64,000 bases of DNA, taken from the NCBI RefSeq assembly GCF_016518545.1, contig NZ_JACVTO010000015.1, forward strand, positions 86,217 to 150,216, in the 5' to 3' direction. This document shows positions 8,447 to 16,516 of the stretch, piece by piece (the stretch's first letter is position 1; each line of letters starts with the position of its first letter). The DNA comes from Pseudomonas sp. S30 (GTDB taxonomy: Bacteria; Pseudomonadota; Gammaproteobacteria; Pseudomonadales; Pseudomonadaceae). A program made the translations under genes and the position numbers. Under the pieces are notes generated by a model. The model did not search any database. It was not told the DNA's origin and saw only the letters and a program-made list of their open reading frames with translations.

Positions 8447-9496
8447 TTGACCGCCAAGAGAACCTTCGGCCCGGCCCTGCACGGCCACAACTCTCGCTTC
8501 ATCCCAGCCGACCTGGAAAGCGACGCGCCCGGCCTGCGCGTGGGATTCCTGCTGCTCGAGCATTTCTCGCTTCTGGCCTTCACTCAGGCCCTGGATGCAC
8601 TGGTCACTGCCAACCTTATTCAGCCAGGCGCCTCGGCCCACATCACCTGCAGCGTGGATGGCGCTGCGCTGTCCAGTGACCTGGATATCCAAATCGGCCC
8701 GGCCATGACCCTGGAAGACTGCGTCACCCAGCCGCTGGATCTGTTCGTGGTATGTGGCGGGTTGCGCACGGTGCTGAGCCTGCCCGAGCGGGCGTACGCC
8801 AGCCTGCAAACCCTCGCCCAGCGCGGTGTGGCCCTGGCCGGGCTGTGGAATGGCGCCTGGTTTCTCGGCCGCGCGGGGCTGCTGGACGGCTACCGCTGCG
8901 CCGTACATCCCGAGCACCGCGCGGCCGTTGCCGAAATCGCCCGGCATGGTCAGGTGAGCAGCGAGGCCTACTGCGTCGATCGCGACAGGCTCAGCGCGGC
9001 CAGCCCGGGTGGCGCCCTGAGCATGATGCTGGAGTGGATCGGCCATCGTCGCGGCCCCGCCCTGGCCGAAGGCATCACCGCGATCCTGGCCTTCGAGTCG
9101 TCGCGCTACCGGCGTACCACGCCGGCGGCGCAGGCCAACATCAGCGAACCGCTGCGCGAGGCGATCACGCTGATGAGCGCCAACCTCGAGGAACCCTTGA
9201 GCCAGGATCAGCTGGCCGCCTACGTCGGCCGCTCCAAGCGCCAGATCGGCAGACTGTTCCAGCGCCAGCTCGGCACGACCCCAGTGCGCTACTACCTGGA
9301 GTTGCGCATCACCGAGAGTCGTCGCCTGCTACAGCACTCGGACCTGCCGATCATGGAGGTGGCAGTGGCCTGCGGCTTCGTCTCTGCCAGCCATTTCAGC
9401 AAATGCTACCGCTCATTCTACGGCTACGGGCCGTCGCAGGAAAAACGCCTGGGCTGCGTGAAAGGCGCTCGGCGCGAGTCGGGCGCCCCCCATTGA
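8447..9496 (+). CDS. GlxA family transcriptional regulator (DJ-1/PfpI-like domain plus AraC HTH)
   Basis: The protein is about 349 residues from the TTG at 8447. The N-terminal half is a DJ-1/PfpI-like sensor domain (LRVGFLLLEHFSLLAFTQALDAL, then DLFVVCGG and LAGLWNGAWFLGRAGLLDG). The C-terminal half has the two AraC helix-turn-helix motifs (LSQDQLAAYVGRSKRQIGRLF and IMEVAVACGFVSASHFSKCYR). Relatives control arginine, carnitine and glycine betaine catabolism, but its own inducer cannot be told. I chose TTG because GAGG sits 8 bases before it. The nearest upstream alternative adds about 60 low-complexity residues. Confidence 0.85.
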   Translation: MTAKRTFGPALHGHNSRFIPADLESDAPGLRVGFLLLEHFSLLAFTQALDALVTANLIQPGASAHITCSVDGAALSSDLDIQIGPAMTLEDCVTQPLDLFVVCGGLRTVLSLPERAYASLQTLAQRGVALAGLWNGAWFLGRAGLLDGYRCAVHPEHRAAVAEIARHGQVSSEAYCVDRDRLSAASPGGALSMMLEWIGHRRGPALAEGITAILAFESSRYRRTTPAAQANISEPLREAITLMSANLEEPLSQDQLAAYVGRSKRQIGRLFQRQLGTTPVRYYLELRITESRRLLQHSDLPIMEVAVACGFVSASHFSKCYRSFYGYGPSQEKRLGCVKGARRESGAPH

Positions 9497-9593
9497 ACGA
9501 CCCGCACGTTCGCCAGGCCCACTCGGCGATTGCACTGAACGTCGCCCGCCTCCCCCGGGTCAGCTGTTGAACCCATCCATCAGGAGATTCAAC

Positions 9594-9935
9594 ATGCTCG
9601 ATATTCATTCAGGCACATCCCAGGACGAGCAGAACGTCACCGGCTGGGAGCGCCTAAGCTCCCTGGCAGGCGGTGCATTGATGGTCACCAAGGGCATGCG
9701 CCGGGGTGGTGTGATCGGCCTGCTGGAAGTGGCCATCGGCGGCCTGGCGCTGGCCCGGGGTGTCAAGGGTCGATGCGAGGCCAAGGCCTGGCTGCGCAAG
9801 CAGCGCGCGGATTACCGGCGCCTGAATGCCGACATCGAGCGCGGCGCCGCCGAACTCAAGGCACTCAAGGACAGCGCCGAATCAGCGACGCGCACCGTGA
9901 CCGTGACGGGCAAGGATCCACTGAGCGACGTCTGA
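9594..9935 (+). CDS. Small membrane-associated protein (DUF2892/YgaP-like)
   Basis: The 113-residue protein has a glycine-rich hydrophobic region at about residues 20-55 (LSSLAGGALMVTKGM, then GGVIGLLEVAIGGLALARG). A charged C-terminal half that is probably helical or coiled follows (DYRRLNADIERGAAELKALKDS). The hydrophobic part resembles DUF2892 inner-membrane domains. An AGGAG site lies 8 bases before the ATG at 9594. It stands alone between the GlxA-type regulator and a convergent gene. Function unknown. Confidence 0.65.
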   Translation: MLDIHSGTSQDEQNVTGWERLSSLAGGALMVTKGMRRGGVIGLLEVAIGGLALARGVKGRCEAKAWLRKQRADYRRLNADIERGAAELKALKDSAESATRTVTVTGKDPLSDV

Positions 9936-9957
9936 TCTTGCAGCTGAGGCCAAGGCT

Positions 9958-11169
9958 TCAGCGCAGCAACTGGCGGGTCTGCAGCACCTCGGCCTCACGC
10001 CCCAGCACCTGCTCGCTGATGTGCACGAGGTCGTCGGTGCTAATCTTGGACAAGCGCATCAGCGCACGCGTCACGTCATCCAGCGAGCGCTGATCGTGGC
10101 TGTGCAGGCGAATCTCGCGGTCCAGCGCCTGTAGCACCAGTACACCACGGGCCACCTGCGCGGCATTCACCTGATCACCGCGCAAGGTGGTGACCTTCAC
10201 GCCCTCGGATTGCAGGCGACGCTGCAACAGCTGATAGCGGTCATCACCGATGCCCCCCGCGCGACGCAGCAGCTCGCTGGCGTAGTAGTCCGTCAGGCTC
10301 TGGACCACCCACTCGCTGCGATCCCGTGACTCGAGCTGGGTGAACACACGCACCAGCTGGCGCAAGAGTGGGCTGCTACCGTCCTCGCCAATCAGCGCCC
10401 GTGAGCTGTGCAGATAGAGCGAGTTGCGCGGCGTCTGGGCACCACGCCCCAATTCGTCGCGGCTTCCCACCACCAGCAGCTTGCCAGGGGCACGCGCAAA
10501 CACTGCTTGCAGTTGCGGCCAGACGAATGTCATCAATGTCAGCGTGTCCATGCGGCGCATGCCTTGCCCCAACGGGGCGGCAATGGTCACTTGCGTATCG
10601 CCCATCTGGGCACGTCGACTGCCCAGGGTGCCAGCCAGCATCCAGCCGGTGGGCCGATCGAACAGGCGCGAGACATCATCGATACGAAAGCGGTGCTTGC
10701 CTATACGTGGCCAGGCAGTCTCGACGCTTTTCCAGCCCTGCGGCAATTCGAACTGCAGACGCGCGACCAACTCGCTGCCGTCCTGCTGATCGAGCCGCGC
10801 CGCCGGCACCAGTCGCTCGCCGCGCAGCAGCGCCCAGTGCGCGGTGATTCGCGACTCGGGCCGGCCGCGGGCAGATTGTGTATCCAGCTGCACACGGTAG
10901 CTCAGGCTGGACTTGCCCGCTGCCGGATGCCACATCCCACGCGAGCCCTGCACTTGCCATTGGCCGTCGGCCTGGAATCCGCCATAGAGGCCCTGGCGTC
11001 CCAGATCGAAATCCAGGGTCCGCACGGCACTGCCTTCGGCCAGGGTGATGCGCACCTCGGCCTGGCCCGAGTCGGGCAACAAACGCACAAGGTAATCCAG
11101 ATCGACCTTCTTCGCCCACGCCGGCACGGTCACCAGCAACCCCAGAAGCAGCAACCACCGGCATCGCAT
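9958..11169 (-). CDS. Exported protein resembling a catalytically dead M61/M1-type peptidase
   Basis: The 403-residue protein has a signal peptide (RCRWLLLLGLLVTVPAWA). It has a beta-rich N-terminal half and a C-terminal half whose segment EWVVQSLTDYYASELLRRAG closely resembles the glutamate-containing ligand helix of M61 glycyl aminopeptidases. In those, the equivalent is W-x-x-E-G-x-T-x-Y-Y. Here the glutamate is Q, and no HExxH is present. The equivalent region reads LVRVFTQLESRD. I infer a pseudopeptidase, perhaps a binding or scaffold protein in the periplasm. The ATG at 11169 has GAGGGG 8 bases upstream. An ATG at 11184 lacks a site. Family assignment is from motif reading only. Confidence 0.6.
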   Translation of the reverse strand: MRCRWLLLLGLLVTVPAWAKKVDLDYLVRLLPDSGQAEVRITLAEGSAVRTLDFDLGRQGLYGGFQADGQWQVQGSRGMWHPAAGKSSLSYRVQLDTQSARGRPESRITAHWALLRGERLVPAARLDQQDGSELVARLQFELPQGWKSVETAWPRIGKHRFRIDDVSRLFDRPTGWMLAGTLGSRRAQMGDTQVTIAAPLGQGMRRMDTLTLMTFVWPQLQAVFARAPGKLLVVGSRDELGRGAQTPRNSLYLHSSRALIGEDGSSPLLRQLVRVFTQLESRDRSEWVVQSLTDYYASELLRRAGGIGDDRYQLLQRRLQSEGVKVTTLRGDQVNAAQVARGVLVLQALDREIRLHSHDQRSLDDVTRALMRLSKISTDDLVHISEQVLGREAEVLQTRQLLR

Positions 11170-11207
11170 ACACAGGCCCCTCATTCGGCTACAGGACAGC
11201 GTCGGTA

Positions 11208-11657
11208 TCAGCCGGCGCGAAAGATCAGGTGGTCTTCCCAGTCGTCCTCGTCCACCTCATTCTCGCTGAGCATCCGGCCGGACTGGGAAATGCGCTGCTC
11301 GTGCACCTGCTCGCGATCACCGCAGACCAGCGGGTGCCAGGCAGGCAAGTCCCTGCCTTCGCTGATCAAGCGGTAGCCGCACGTGCTCGGCAGCCACTTG
11401 AATTGCTCGGCCTTGCCCGGCGTGAGCTGGACGCAGTCGGGCACCTGGGCGAAGCGGCCGGGATAGTCGCTGCACTGGCAGGTGTGCAGGTCCAGCAGCT
11501 TGCAGGCTATGCGCGTGTAATAGATGCTGTTGTCGTCCTCGTCCTCGAGCTTCTGCAGGCAGCACAGCCCGCAGCCGTCGCAGAGCGACTCCCACTCCTG
11601 GGCATCGAGCTGGTCAAGGGTCTTGCGCCGCCAGAAGGGCGCGGTGTCGGCGATCAT
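11208..11657 (-). CDS. YcgN family cysteine-cluster protein (UPF0260)
   Basis: The 149-residue protein contains LCDGCGLCCLQKLED near residues 25-39 and further cysteines in ACKLLDLHTCQCSDYPGR, VPDCVQLTP, STCGYRL and LVCGDR. This is the UPF0260/YcgN pattern, related to the CxxCxxCC zinc- or iron-chelating families. The role is unknown. The ATG at 11657 has AGGA about 9 bases upstream. The longer frame from 11678 adds seven residues without a site. It sits 38 bases upstream of the pseudopeptidase gene, on the same strand, and may be cotranscribed. Confidence 0.88.
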   Translation of the reverse strand: MIADTAPFWRRKTLDQLDAQEWESLCDGCGLCCLQKLEDEDDNSIYYTRIACKLLDLHTCQCSDYPGRFAQVPDCVQLTPGKAEQFKWLPSTCGYRLISEGRDLPAWHPLVCGDREQVHEQRISQSGRMLSENEVDEDDWEDHLIFRAG

Positions 11658-11780
11658 TGCACAGGTTCCTGCAGTCACGGGAAAGCGCCGCAGCGCGGCG
11701 GCGCAAGTCTAGGGCCTGGCCCGACGCAATGCCAGACCGCCGGTCAGCACCTGGTCATGGGGCCACTCACCTCGCCGAGT

Positions 11781-12716
11781 TCAATAGCCGCGAGCGAAAT
11801 CCACTTCACCGGCCAGGTTCGGCTGGTCCTGGACGTGGGCACGCAGGTTGTCCAGAAACAGCCCGACCATGGCGGGGGGCGAGGTTGGCGCCGCACTGTG
11901 ACCGGTCAGCAACAGCCCCCACGCGGTCCAGAAGGGATGACGCTGAGGCAGCGGCTCCTGCCGGCAGACATCGATGACGGCGCCGGCCAGATGGCCGCTC
12001 TTGAGCGCCTCCACCAGATCGGCATCGACCACCGCCACGCCGCGCCCGGCATTGATGAACAGCGCGCTGGGCTTGAAGCGCTGGAACAACGCGGCGTCGT
12101 ACAGATCGTGGGTGGCCGGTGTATCCGGCAGCAGGTTGAGCACGTAGTCCACCTCGCCGACCAGCCGCGGTAGCGCGTCCAGCCCGGCCACTTCCACGAA
12201 CGGCGCCTGTTCGCGCGCCGAGCTGGCGATGCCATAGAGGGTCATGCCGAACGGGCGAAGGAATTCGGCCACCTGATGGCCGATGTCGCCAATACCGACG
12301 ATCAGCACCTTGCGCCCCTGCAGGCTATTGCCGGGGCGGCCATCCCAGCGCCGCTCGACCTGGCTGACCAGCCGCGACAGCACCTCGCGCTCGTGAATCA
12401 GCATGTAGCCGAGCATGTACTCGGCCATGACCTGACCGAAGATACCCACGGCACGGGTCAGGCGGTAGGTACGGGGCAAACCGTCGGCCAGCAGCGGCGT
12501 GATGCCCGCCCAGGTCGACTGCACCCACTGGGGCCTGTGCCCCTGGCGCAGCAGGCTGGCGACCAGGTGCGGCTCGCCCAGCCAGATGGGACAATCGGGT
12601 GCATGGCGCGACAGTTCGGCGGAATCGCCACTGGTCAGAACCTCCAGGTCCGGTGCCTGCTCGCCCAGCAGGCGAGCGTAAACGGCATGATCCTGTTCTG
12701 CGATCAGAACACGCAT
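11781..12716 (-). CDS. D-2-hydroxyacid dehydrogenase (NAD-dependent)
   Basis: The 311-residue protein is a D-isomer 2-hydroxyacid dehydrogenase. The Rossmann motif is VLIVGIGDIGHQVAEFLRPFG. The substrate-side catalytic Arg lies in INAGRGVAVVD, a glutamate in CRQEPLPQRHPFW, and a histidine in LLTGHSAAPTSP. The order is normal. The form is that of the glyoxylate/hydroxypyruvate reductase-like subgroup, but the substrate is not determined. I began at MRVLIAEQD (12716). A longer start at 12752 adds a non-homologous stretch. The flanking ycgL gene is upstream on the same strand. Confidence 0.85.
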   Translation of the reverse strand: MRVLIAEQDHAVYARLLGEQAPDLEVLTSGDSAELSRHAPDCPIWLGEPHLVASLLRQGHRPQWVQSTWAGITPLLADGLPRTYRLTRAVGIFGQVMAEYMLGYMLIHEREVLSRLVSQVERRWDGRPGNSLQGRKVLIVGIGDIGHQVAEFLRPFGMTLYGIASSAREQAPFVEVAGLDALPRLVGEVDYVLNLLPDTPATHDLYDAALFQRFKPSALFINAGRGVAVVDADLVEALKSGHLAGAVIDVCRQEPLPQRHPFWTAWGLLLTGHSAAPTSPPAMVGLFLDNLRAHVQDQPNLAGEVDFARGY

Positions 12717-12788
12717 CTCGAGACAACCTTGACAGACGACGCGCGCGGCCACAGCGGGCCGCCACGCCGGGTGATGATCGAATTCCGG

Positions 12789-13082
12789 TCAGGCCGGGTC
12801 GTTGCGGCGCAGTAGCTCTTCGGGCAGGTGCTCGATGTACTCGTCCTGGGGCGGCGGCATCTGCAGGTGGTAGCCCTGGCTGTCGAGGTTTTCCAGCACC
12901 TTGGCGATGTCCTCGCGGGCCAGGGTGCGCTCTGGCGTGAGCACCAGATCGAAGGCATGCACGGGGGTGCCGAAGAACGGCAGCAAGGCCTGCGGAACGC
13001 GCTCCAGGCCCTCGGCCTTGAGCACGTAGAGGTACATCTCCTGCTTGCGCGGGCTTTTGTAGATCGAACAGATACGTTTCAC
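12789..13082 (-). CDS. ycgL: YcgL domain-containing protein
   Basis: The 97-residue protein starts VKRICSIYKSPRKQEMYLYV and includes LPFFGTPVHAFDLVLTPERTLAREDI. Both are hallmarks of the YcgL family (UPF0745). The start is a GTG at 13080-13082 that overlaps the rnd stop as GTGA, so it is translationally coupled to RNase D. The same rnd-ycgL order is usual in pseudomonads. The molecular role is unknown, although the constant linkage suggests RNA metabolism. Confidence 0.9.
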   Translation of the reverse strand: MKRICSIYKSPRKQEMYLYVLKAEGLERVPQALLPFFGTPVHAFDLVLTPERTLAREDIAKVLENLDSQGYHLQMPPPQDEYIEHLPEELLRRNDPA

Positions 13083-14212
13083 AGGGTTTCTCCAGCACCT
13101 GCCAGATCGCTCAGCAGGGCCTGGCCCATGCGCTCGCGGCGCCAGCCACGCAGCGACTCGGGCAGGCTGTAGGGGCCGTTGGGGTAGCCGCTCTTGAGCA
13201 GCGCCTCCAGGGATTTCTTGCGCAGCATCAATTCCGGCGCGATGCCCAACCGCTCGCCCTCGGCCTGGCCGATGGCGCGCAGGCGCTTGAGCAGCGCGGC
13301 GGCCTCGATCGGCAAAGGCTCGGGCAGCACGGCCGGCCACTGCTCGGGCGGCTGGCTGGCGGCGCTCTTGATCAACTTGAGCAGGGTGTCGCCATCCTGG
13401 CGCAGGGTCCGCGGGTGCATGTCCTCGATCTTGGCCAGCGCCGACAGCGTCTCCGGCTGCCCCTTGGCGATCGGCCACAGCGCATGCTCCTTGAGAATGC
13501 GGTTGCGCGGCACGTCCCGGCTGCGCGCTTCGCGCTCACGCCAGGCACACAGCTCGCGCAGCACCGCCAACTGTTGCGGACCCAGCTTCCAGGCCAGCTT
13601 CACGTCGCGATAGAGCGTGGCAGGATCGACTTCACGGCGCATCTGGGCGACCAGTTCGGCCCCATCCTCCAGCACCCAGGCGTACTTGTCGGCGGACAGA
13701 CGCGGGCGCAGCGCGGCGAACAGCTCGGCAAGGTGCGCGGCGTCCTCGGCGGCGTAGCTCACCTGGGTGTCGGACAGCGGCCGCTGCAGCCAGTCGGAAC
13801 GGGTCTCGCCCTTGGGCAGCTCGATGCCCAGCACGTCCTGCACCAGGCGCGAGTAGCCCATGGAAAAACCGATGTTCAGGTAGCCACCGGCCAGCTGCGT
13901 GTCGAACAGCGGTTGCGGCAGCTTGCCGGTCAGGCGCAGCAGCACTTCGAGGTCTTCGCTGCAGGCATGCAGCACCTTCACCACCGCGCCGTCCTCGAGC
14001 AGTTCGCCCAGGGGCTGCCAGTCGCGAATCAGCAGTGGATCGATGAGGTAGGCACCCTGCCCGTCGCCCACCTGGATCAGGCCCGCCTTGGGGTAGAAGG
14101 TGTCGACCCGCATGAATTCGGTGTCGACGGCCACGAAAGGCAGTTCGCGCCAGGCCCGGCAGCGTTCTGCCAGGCTCTGGTCGTCACGGATCCAGTGTAT
14201 TTCGATAGCCAC
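13079..14212 (-). CDS. rnd: Ribonuclease D
   Basis: The 377-residue protein is RNase D, a 3'-5' exonuclease that trims tRNA and other small RNA precursors. The DEDD nuclease core has Asp30 and Glu32 in VAVDTEFMRVD, an Asp in HACSEDLEVL and the Tyr-Asp pair in VSYAAEDAAHL. An HRDC domain follows in the C-terminal third (LREREARSRDVPRNRIL). The GTG at 14212 has GGGAG about 7 bases upstream and gives the standard start AIEIHWIRD. An upstream in-frame ATG at 14227 is less likely. It overlaps ycgL. Confidence 0.93.
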   Translation of the reverse strand: MAIEIHWIRDDQSLAERCRAWRELPFVAVDTEFMRVDTFYPKAGLIQVGDGQGAYLIDPLLIRDWQPLGELLEDGAVVKVLHACSEDLEVLLRLTGKLPQPLFDTQLAGGYLNIGFSMGYSRLVQDVLGIELPKGETRSDWLQRPLSDTQVSYAAEDAAHLAELFAALRPRLSADKYAWVLEDGAELVAQMRREVDPATLYRDVKLAWKLGPQQLAVLRELCAWREREARSRDVPRNRILKEHALWPIAKGQPETLSALAKIEDMHPRTLRQDGDTLLKLIKSAASQPPEQWPAVLPEPLPIEAAALLKRLRAIGQAEGERLGIAPELMLRKKSLEALLKSGYPNGPYSLPESLRGWRRERMGQALLSDLAGAGETL

Positions 14213-14312
14213 GAGGCTCTCCCACAAACATTGGCGCGCAGTATATACGGCGCGGGCACTGCGGGTGAAACCCGGGCCACGCGCGGTGGCGATCAGCGGT
14301 CGGGTGAAGGCG

Positions 14313-15950
14313 TCAATTGTTCGCCGTCATCGCCGGCCGGCAGCCGGCGAACAGGTCCAGCGACGCATCGTAGACCTGGGTCTGCACACCCAGCAGGCCG
14401 AGCATCGAATGGAACAGGTTGTCCTGACTCAGCGGCAGGTCGCGCCGTTTCGCCAGGCAGTCGGTGTCCACTGCGAAATCTTGCCGGTAGCTGTCGGAGA
14501 ACCAGGCCAGCAGCGGGATGTGCTTCTGCTGCTCGGGCGCCAGCATATAGGGCGTGCCATGCAGGAAGACGTTGTATTCGCCCAGGGATTCGCCATGGTC
14601 GGACAGGTAGATCATGGCCGTGTCGACCTTGTCCTGATGCTTGCGCAAGGTATCGATCAACGAGGCCAGCACCGCGTCGGTGTAGGTCAGGGTGTTGTCG
14701 TAGCTGTTGACGATGTCCTCCCGGCTGCACTGGTTCAGGGCATTGCTCCTGCACACCGGCGTGAAGTGCTCGAAGCCCTCGGGATAGCGCTTGTAGTAGT
14801 CCGGCCCATGGCTGCCCATCTGGTGCAGCACCAGCACGGTATCCTTGTCCAGGGAGTCGAGCAGGCTGTCCAGGTTCTGCAGCAGAATCTGGTCATGGCA
14901 TTCGCCGCCGGCGCACAGCACGGGGTCCTTGGCGCTGGTCAGGTTGACGTAGTCCAGGCGCGAACAGGTGCCCTTGCAGCCAGACTGATTGTCGCGCCAC
15001 TTCACCTGCAGGCCGGCGCGGGCAAGGATGTCCAGCAAGCCTTCGCGACGGCTGGCCAGGCTCGGGTCGTAATCCTTGCGGGCCATGCCGGAGAACATGC
15101 ACGGCACCGACACGGCGGTCTCGGTGCCGCACGAATGCACGTCGGTGAAACCCAGCAGACCCGGCTCCCTGGCCAGGCGCGGGGTGGTGTCGCGGGCATA
15201 GCCCAGCACGCCGAAGTTTTCCGCACGGGCACTTTCACCGACCACCAGCACGGTCAGCGACTTGCGCGCATGACCCTGCCAGGCCGGGTCGCGCCGTGCA
15301 TCTTCGCCATAGGTCTGGAACGGCCGCGCGGCACTGCCGAGTTTCTCGCTGGCGTAGCTGAAAGAAGCCCCGACGATGTTGCTCGGGGTGAGCATCAGGC
15401 GCAGTTCGTGGTGGTTGCGAAACAGCGAGGACAAGCCCTGATAGTTGATCAGCGCCACCGATGCCAGTGCTGCGACGCACGCCCCGCTAACCACCAGCTT
15501 GCCGAGCACTTCGCGGTGCCAGGGGCGATAGTCGATCGGCGCTTTCCACACCAACCACGAGGGCAGTACGCCCAGCCCCAGCATATACAACGCAAACTTC
15601 AGCGAGAGCAAGTCTCTAACTTCTTCGACATTGGTCTCGACGACATTGCGGAACATACCGACATCAATAAGTACGCCATATTGATTCATGAAGTAGGCGA
15701 CGCCCGCACCGGACATGAACAACAGGATCAGTACCGGTTTCAATACATACTTGAAGGCCACCAGGGTCAACAGCAGATTGAACGCGAACAGCATCATCAC
15801 GGCGAACGCCAGGCTCAGCCACAGCCCAACCATGCCGGGCGGGACGATGCTCTCGAGGTGATTCCAGAGAAACACGTTGAGGCCGATCAGCAGGTACAGA
15901 CTGGCCAGCAGCGTGACCCATTCGGTCCGCAGGGATCTGATTTTAATCAT
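14313..15950 (-). CDS. eptA: Lipid A phosphoethanolamine transferase (EptA-like)
   Basis: The 545-residue inner-membrane enzyme has five hydrophobic helices in the first 180 residues and then a periplasmic sulfatase-fold domain. The phospho-accepting threonine is Thr278 in CGTETAVSVPCMFSG. Metal ligands are in VVGESARAENFGVLGYARDTTP, HQMGSHGPDYYKRYP and YLSDHGESLGEYNVFLHGTPY. Several Cys pairs probably form disulfides. It transfers phosphoethanolamine from phosphatidylethanolamine to lipid A, lowering surface charge. The ATG at 15950 lacks a strong binding site. A 275-bp AT-richer gap lies upstream. The substrate could also be LPS core, as in EptB/C-type paralogues. Confidence 0.88.
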   Translation of the reverse strand: MIKIRSLRTEWVTLLASLYLLIGLNVFLWNHLESIVPPGMVGLWLSLAFAVMMLFAFNLLLTLVAFKYVLKPVLILLFMSGAGVAYFMNQYGVLIDVGMFRNVVETNVEEVRDLLSLKFALYMLGLGVLPSWLVWKAPIDYRPWHREVLGKLVVSGACVAALASVALINYQGLSSLFRNHHELRLMLTPSNIVGASFSYASEKLGSAARPFQTYGEDARRDPAWQGHARKSLTVLVVGESARAENFGVLGYARDTTPRLAREPGLLGFTDVHSCGTETAVSVPCMFSGMARKDYDPSLASRREGLLDILARAGLQVKWRDNQSGCKGTCSRLDYVNLTSAKDPVLCAGGECHDQILLQNLDSLLDSLDKDTVLVLHQMGSHGPDYYKRYPEGFEHFTPVCRSNALNQCSREDIVNSYDNTLTYTDAVLASLIDTLRKHQDKVDTAMIYLSDHGESLGEYNVFLHGTPYMLAPEQQKHIPLLAWFSDSYRQDFAVDTDCLAKRRDLPLSQDNLFHSMLGLLGVQTQVYDASLDLFAGCRPAMTANN

Positions 15951-16225
15951 GGCGTTCGCCGTCAAAGTTGATAAACGACCAGGCGCATCCGAACGAGCAC
16001 CTTGGCGGGGTGGCCGAACAGTAGGAAAGTTACCATCAATTTTTCGTGAAAACCTTCGTATTATTTAGTTATGAATTGTATTTCATCATTAACAAACTTT
16101 CACAGTTTGCGCGTCGGCCTGCGCGGCCAGGGGCGATCGCACTCGCGCGCGCCCATGGGGTCGATGAAGACAGCTATCCTGATCCATCAGACGTTGTACT
16201 CAACCACTCGAACCGAGGTGAAGAG

Positions 16226-16462
16226 ATGCCAGTACCCCACGATCTGCTAGCCGACCTGCACACCAGTGCCGAGGCCTTTCAGGCGCTCATCGACCAGGAC
16301 AAGGACCTGCACCGGCTGCACAAGGAATACAACGCCAAGGACAAGGAGGTGGTGAGCGCCGAGGGCAACGGCACCAGCGATGAGCTGGTCAATCGGCTGC
16401 GCAAGGAACGCCTGCAGCTCAAGGACCAGATCGAGCGGATCGTCCATCCGCCGAAGTCCTGA
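16226..16462 (+). CDS. YdcH family protein (DUF465)
   Basis: The 78-residue protein is short and almost entirely helical, with LLADLHTSAEAFQALIDQDKDLHRLHKEYN and a charged heptad-like end (LRKERLQLKDQIERIV). This is the YdcH/DUF465 pattern. The ATG at 16226 is preceded by GAGGTGAAGAG. Upstream in-frame codons belong to the non-coding gap. Function unknown. It converges on the cystathionine enzyme gene, with a hairpin between them. Confidence 0.85.
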   Translation: MPVPHDLLADLHTSAEAFQALIDQDKDLHRLHKEYNAKDKEVVSAEGNGTSDELVNRLRKERLQLKDQIERIVHPPKS

Positions 16463-16471
16463 ACCACCGCG

Positions 16472-16495
16472 AGGGCGCCGCACGCTCGGCGCCCT
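16472..16495. terminator. Hairpin between convergent genes
   Basis: A perfect 9-bp stem (AGGGCGCCG / CGGCGCCCT) with a 6-base loop lies 10 bases after the YdcH-type stop and 21 bases beyond the stop of the opposing gene. There is no T-run on either strand, so termination is inferred from position. Confidence 0.45.
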
Positions 16496-16516
16496 GCACC
16501 CACCCAGGGGGCAGCG

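Noticed and set aside
14100..15971. A 623-codon frame on the plus strand opposite eptA
   Set aside because: Antisense to a conserved membrane enzyme and without recognisable features.
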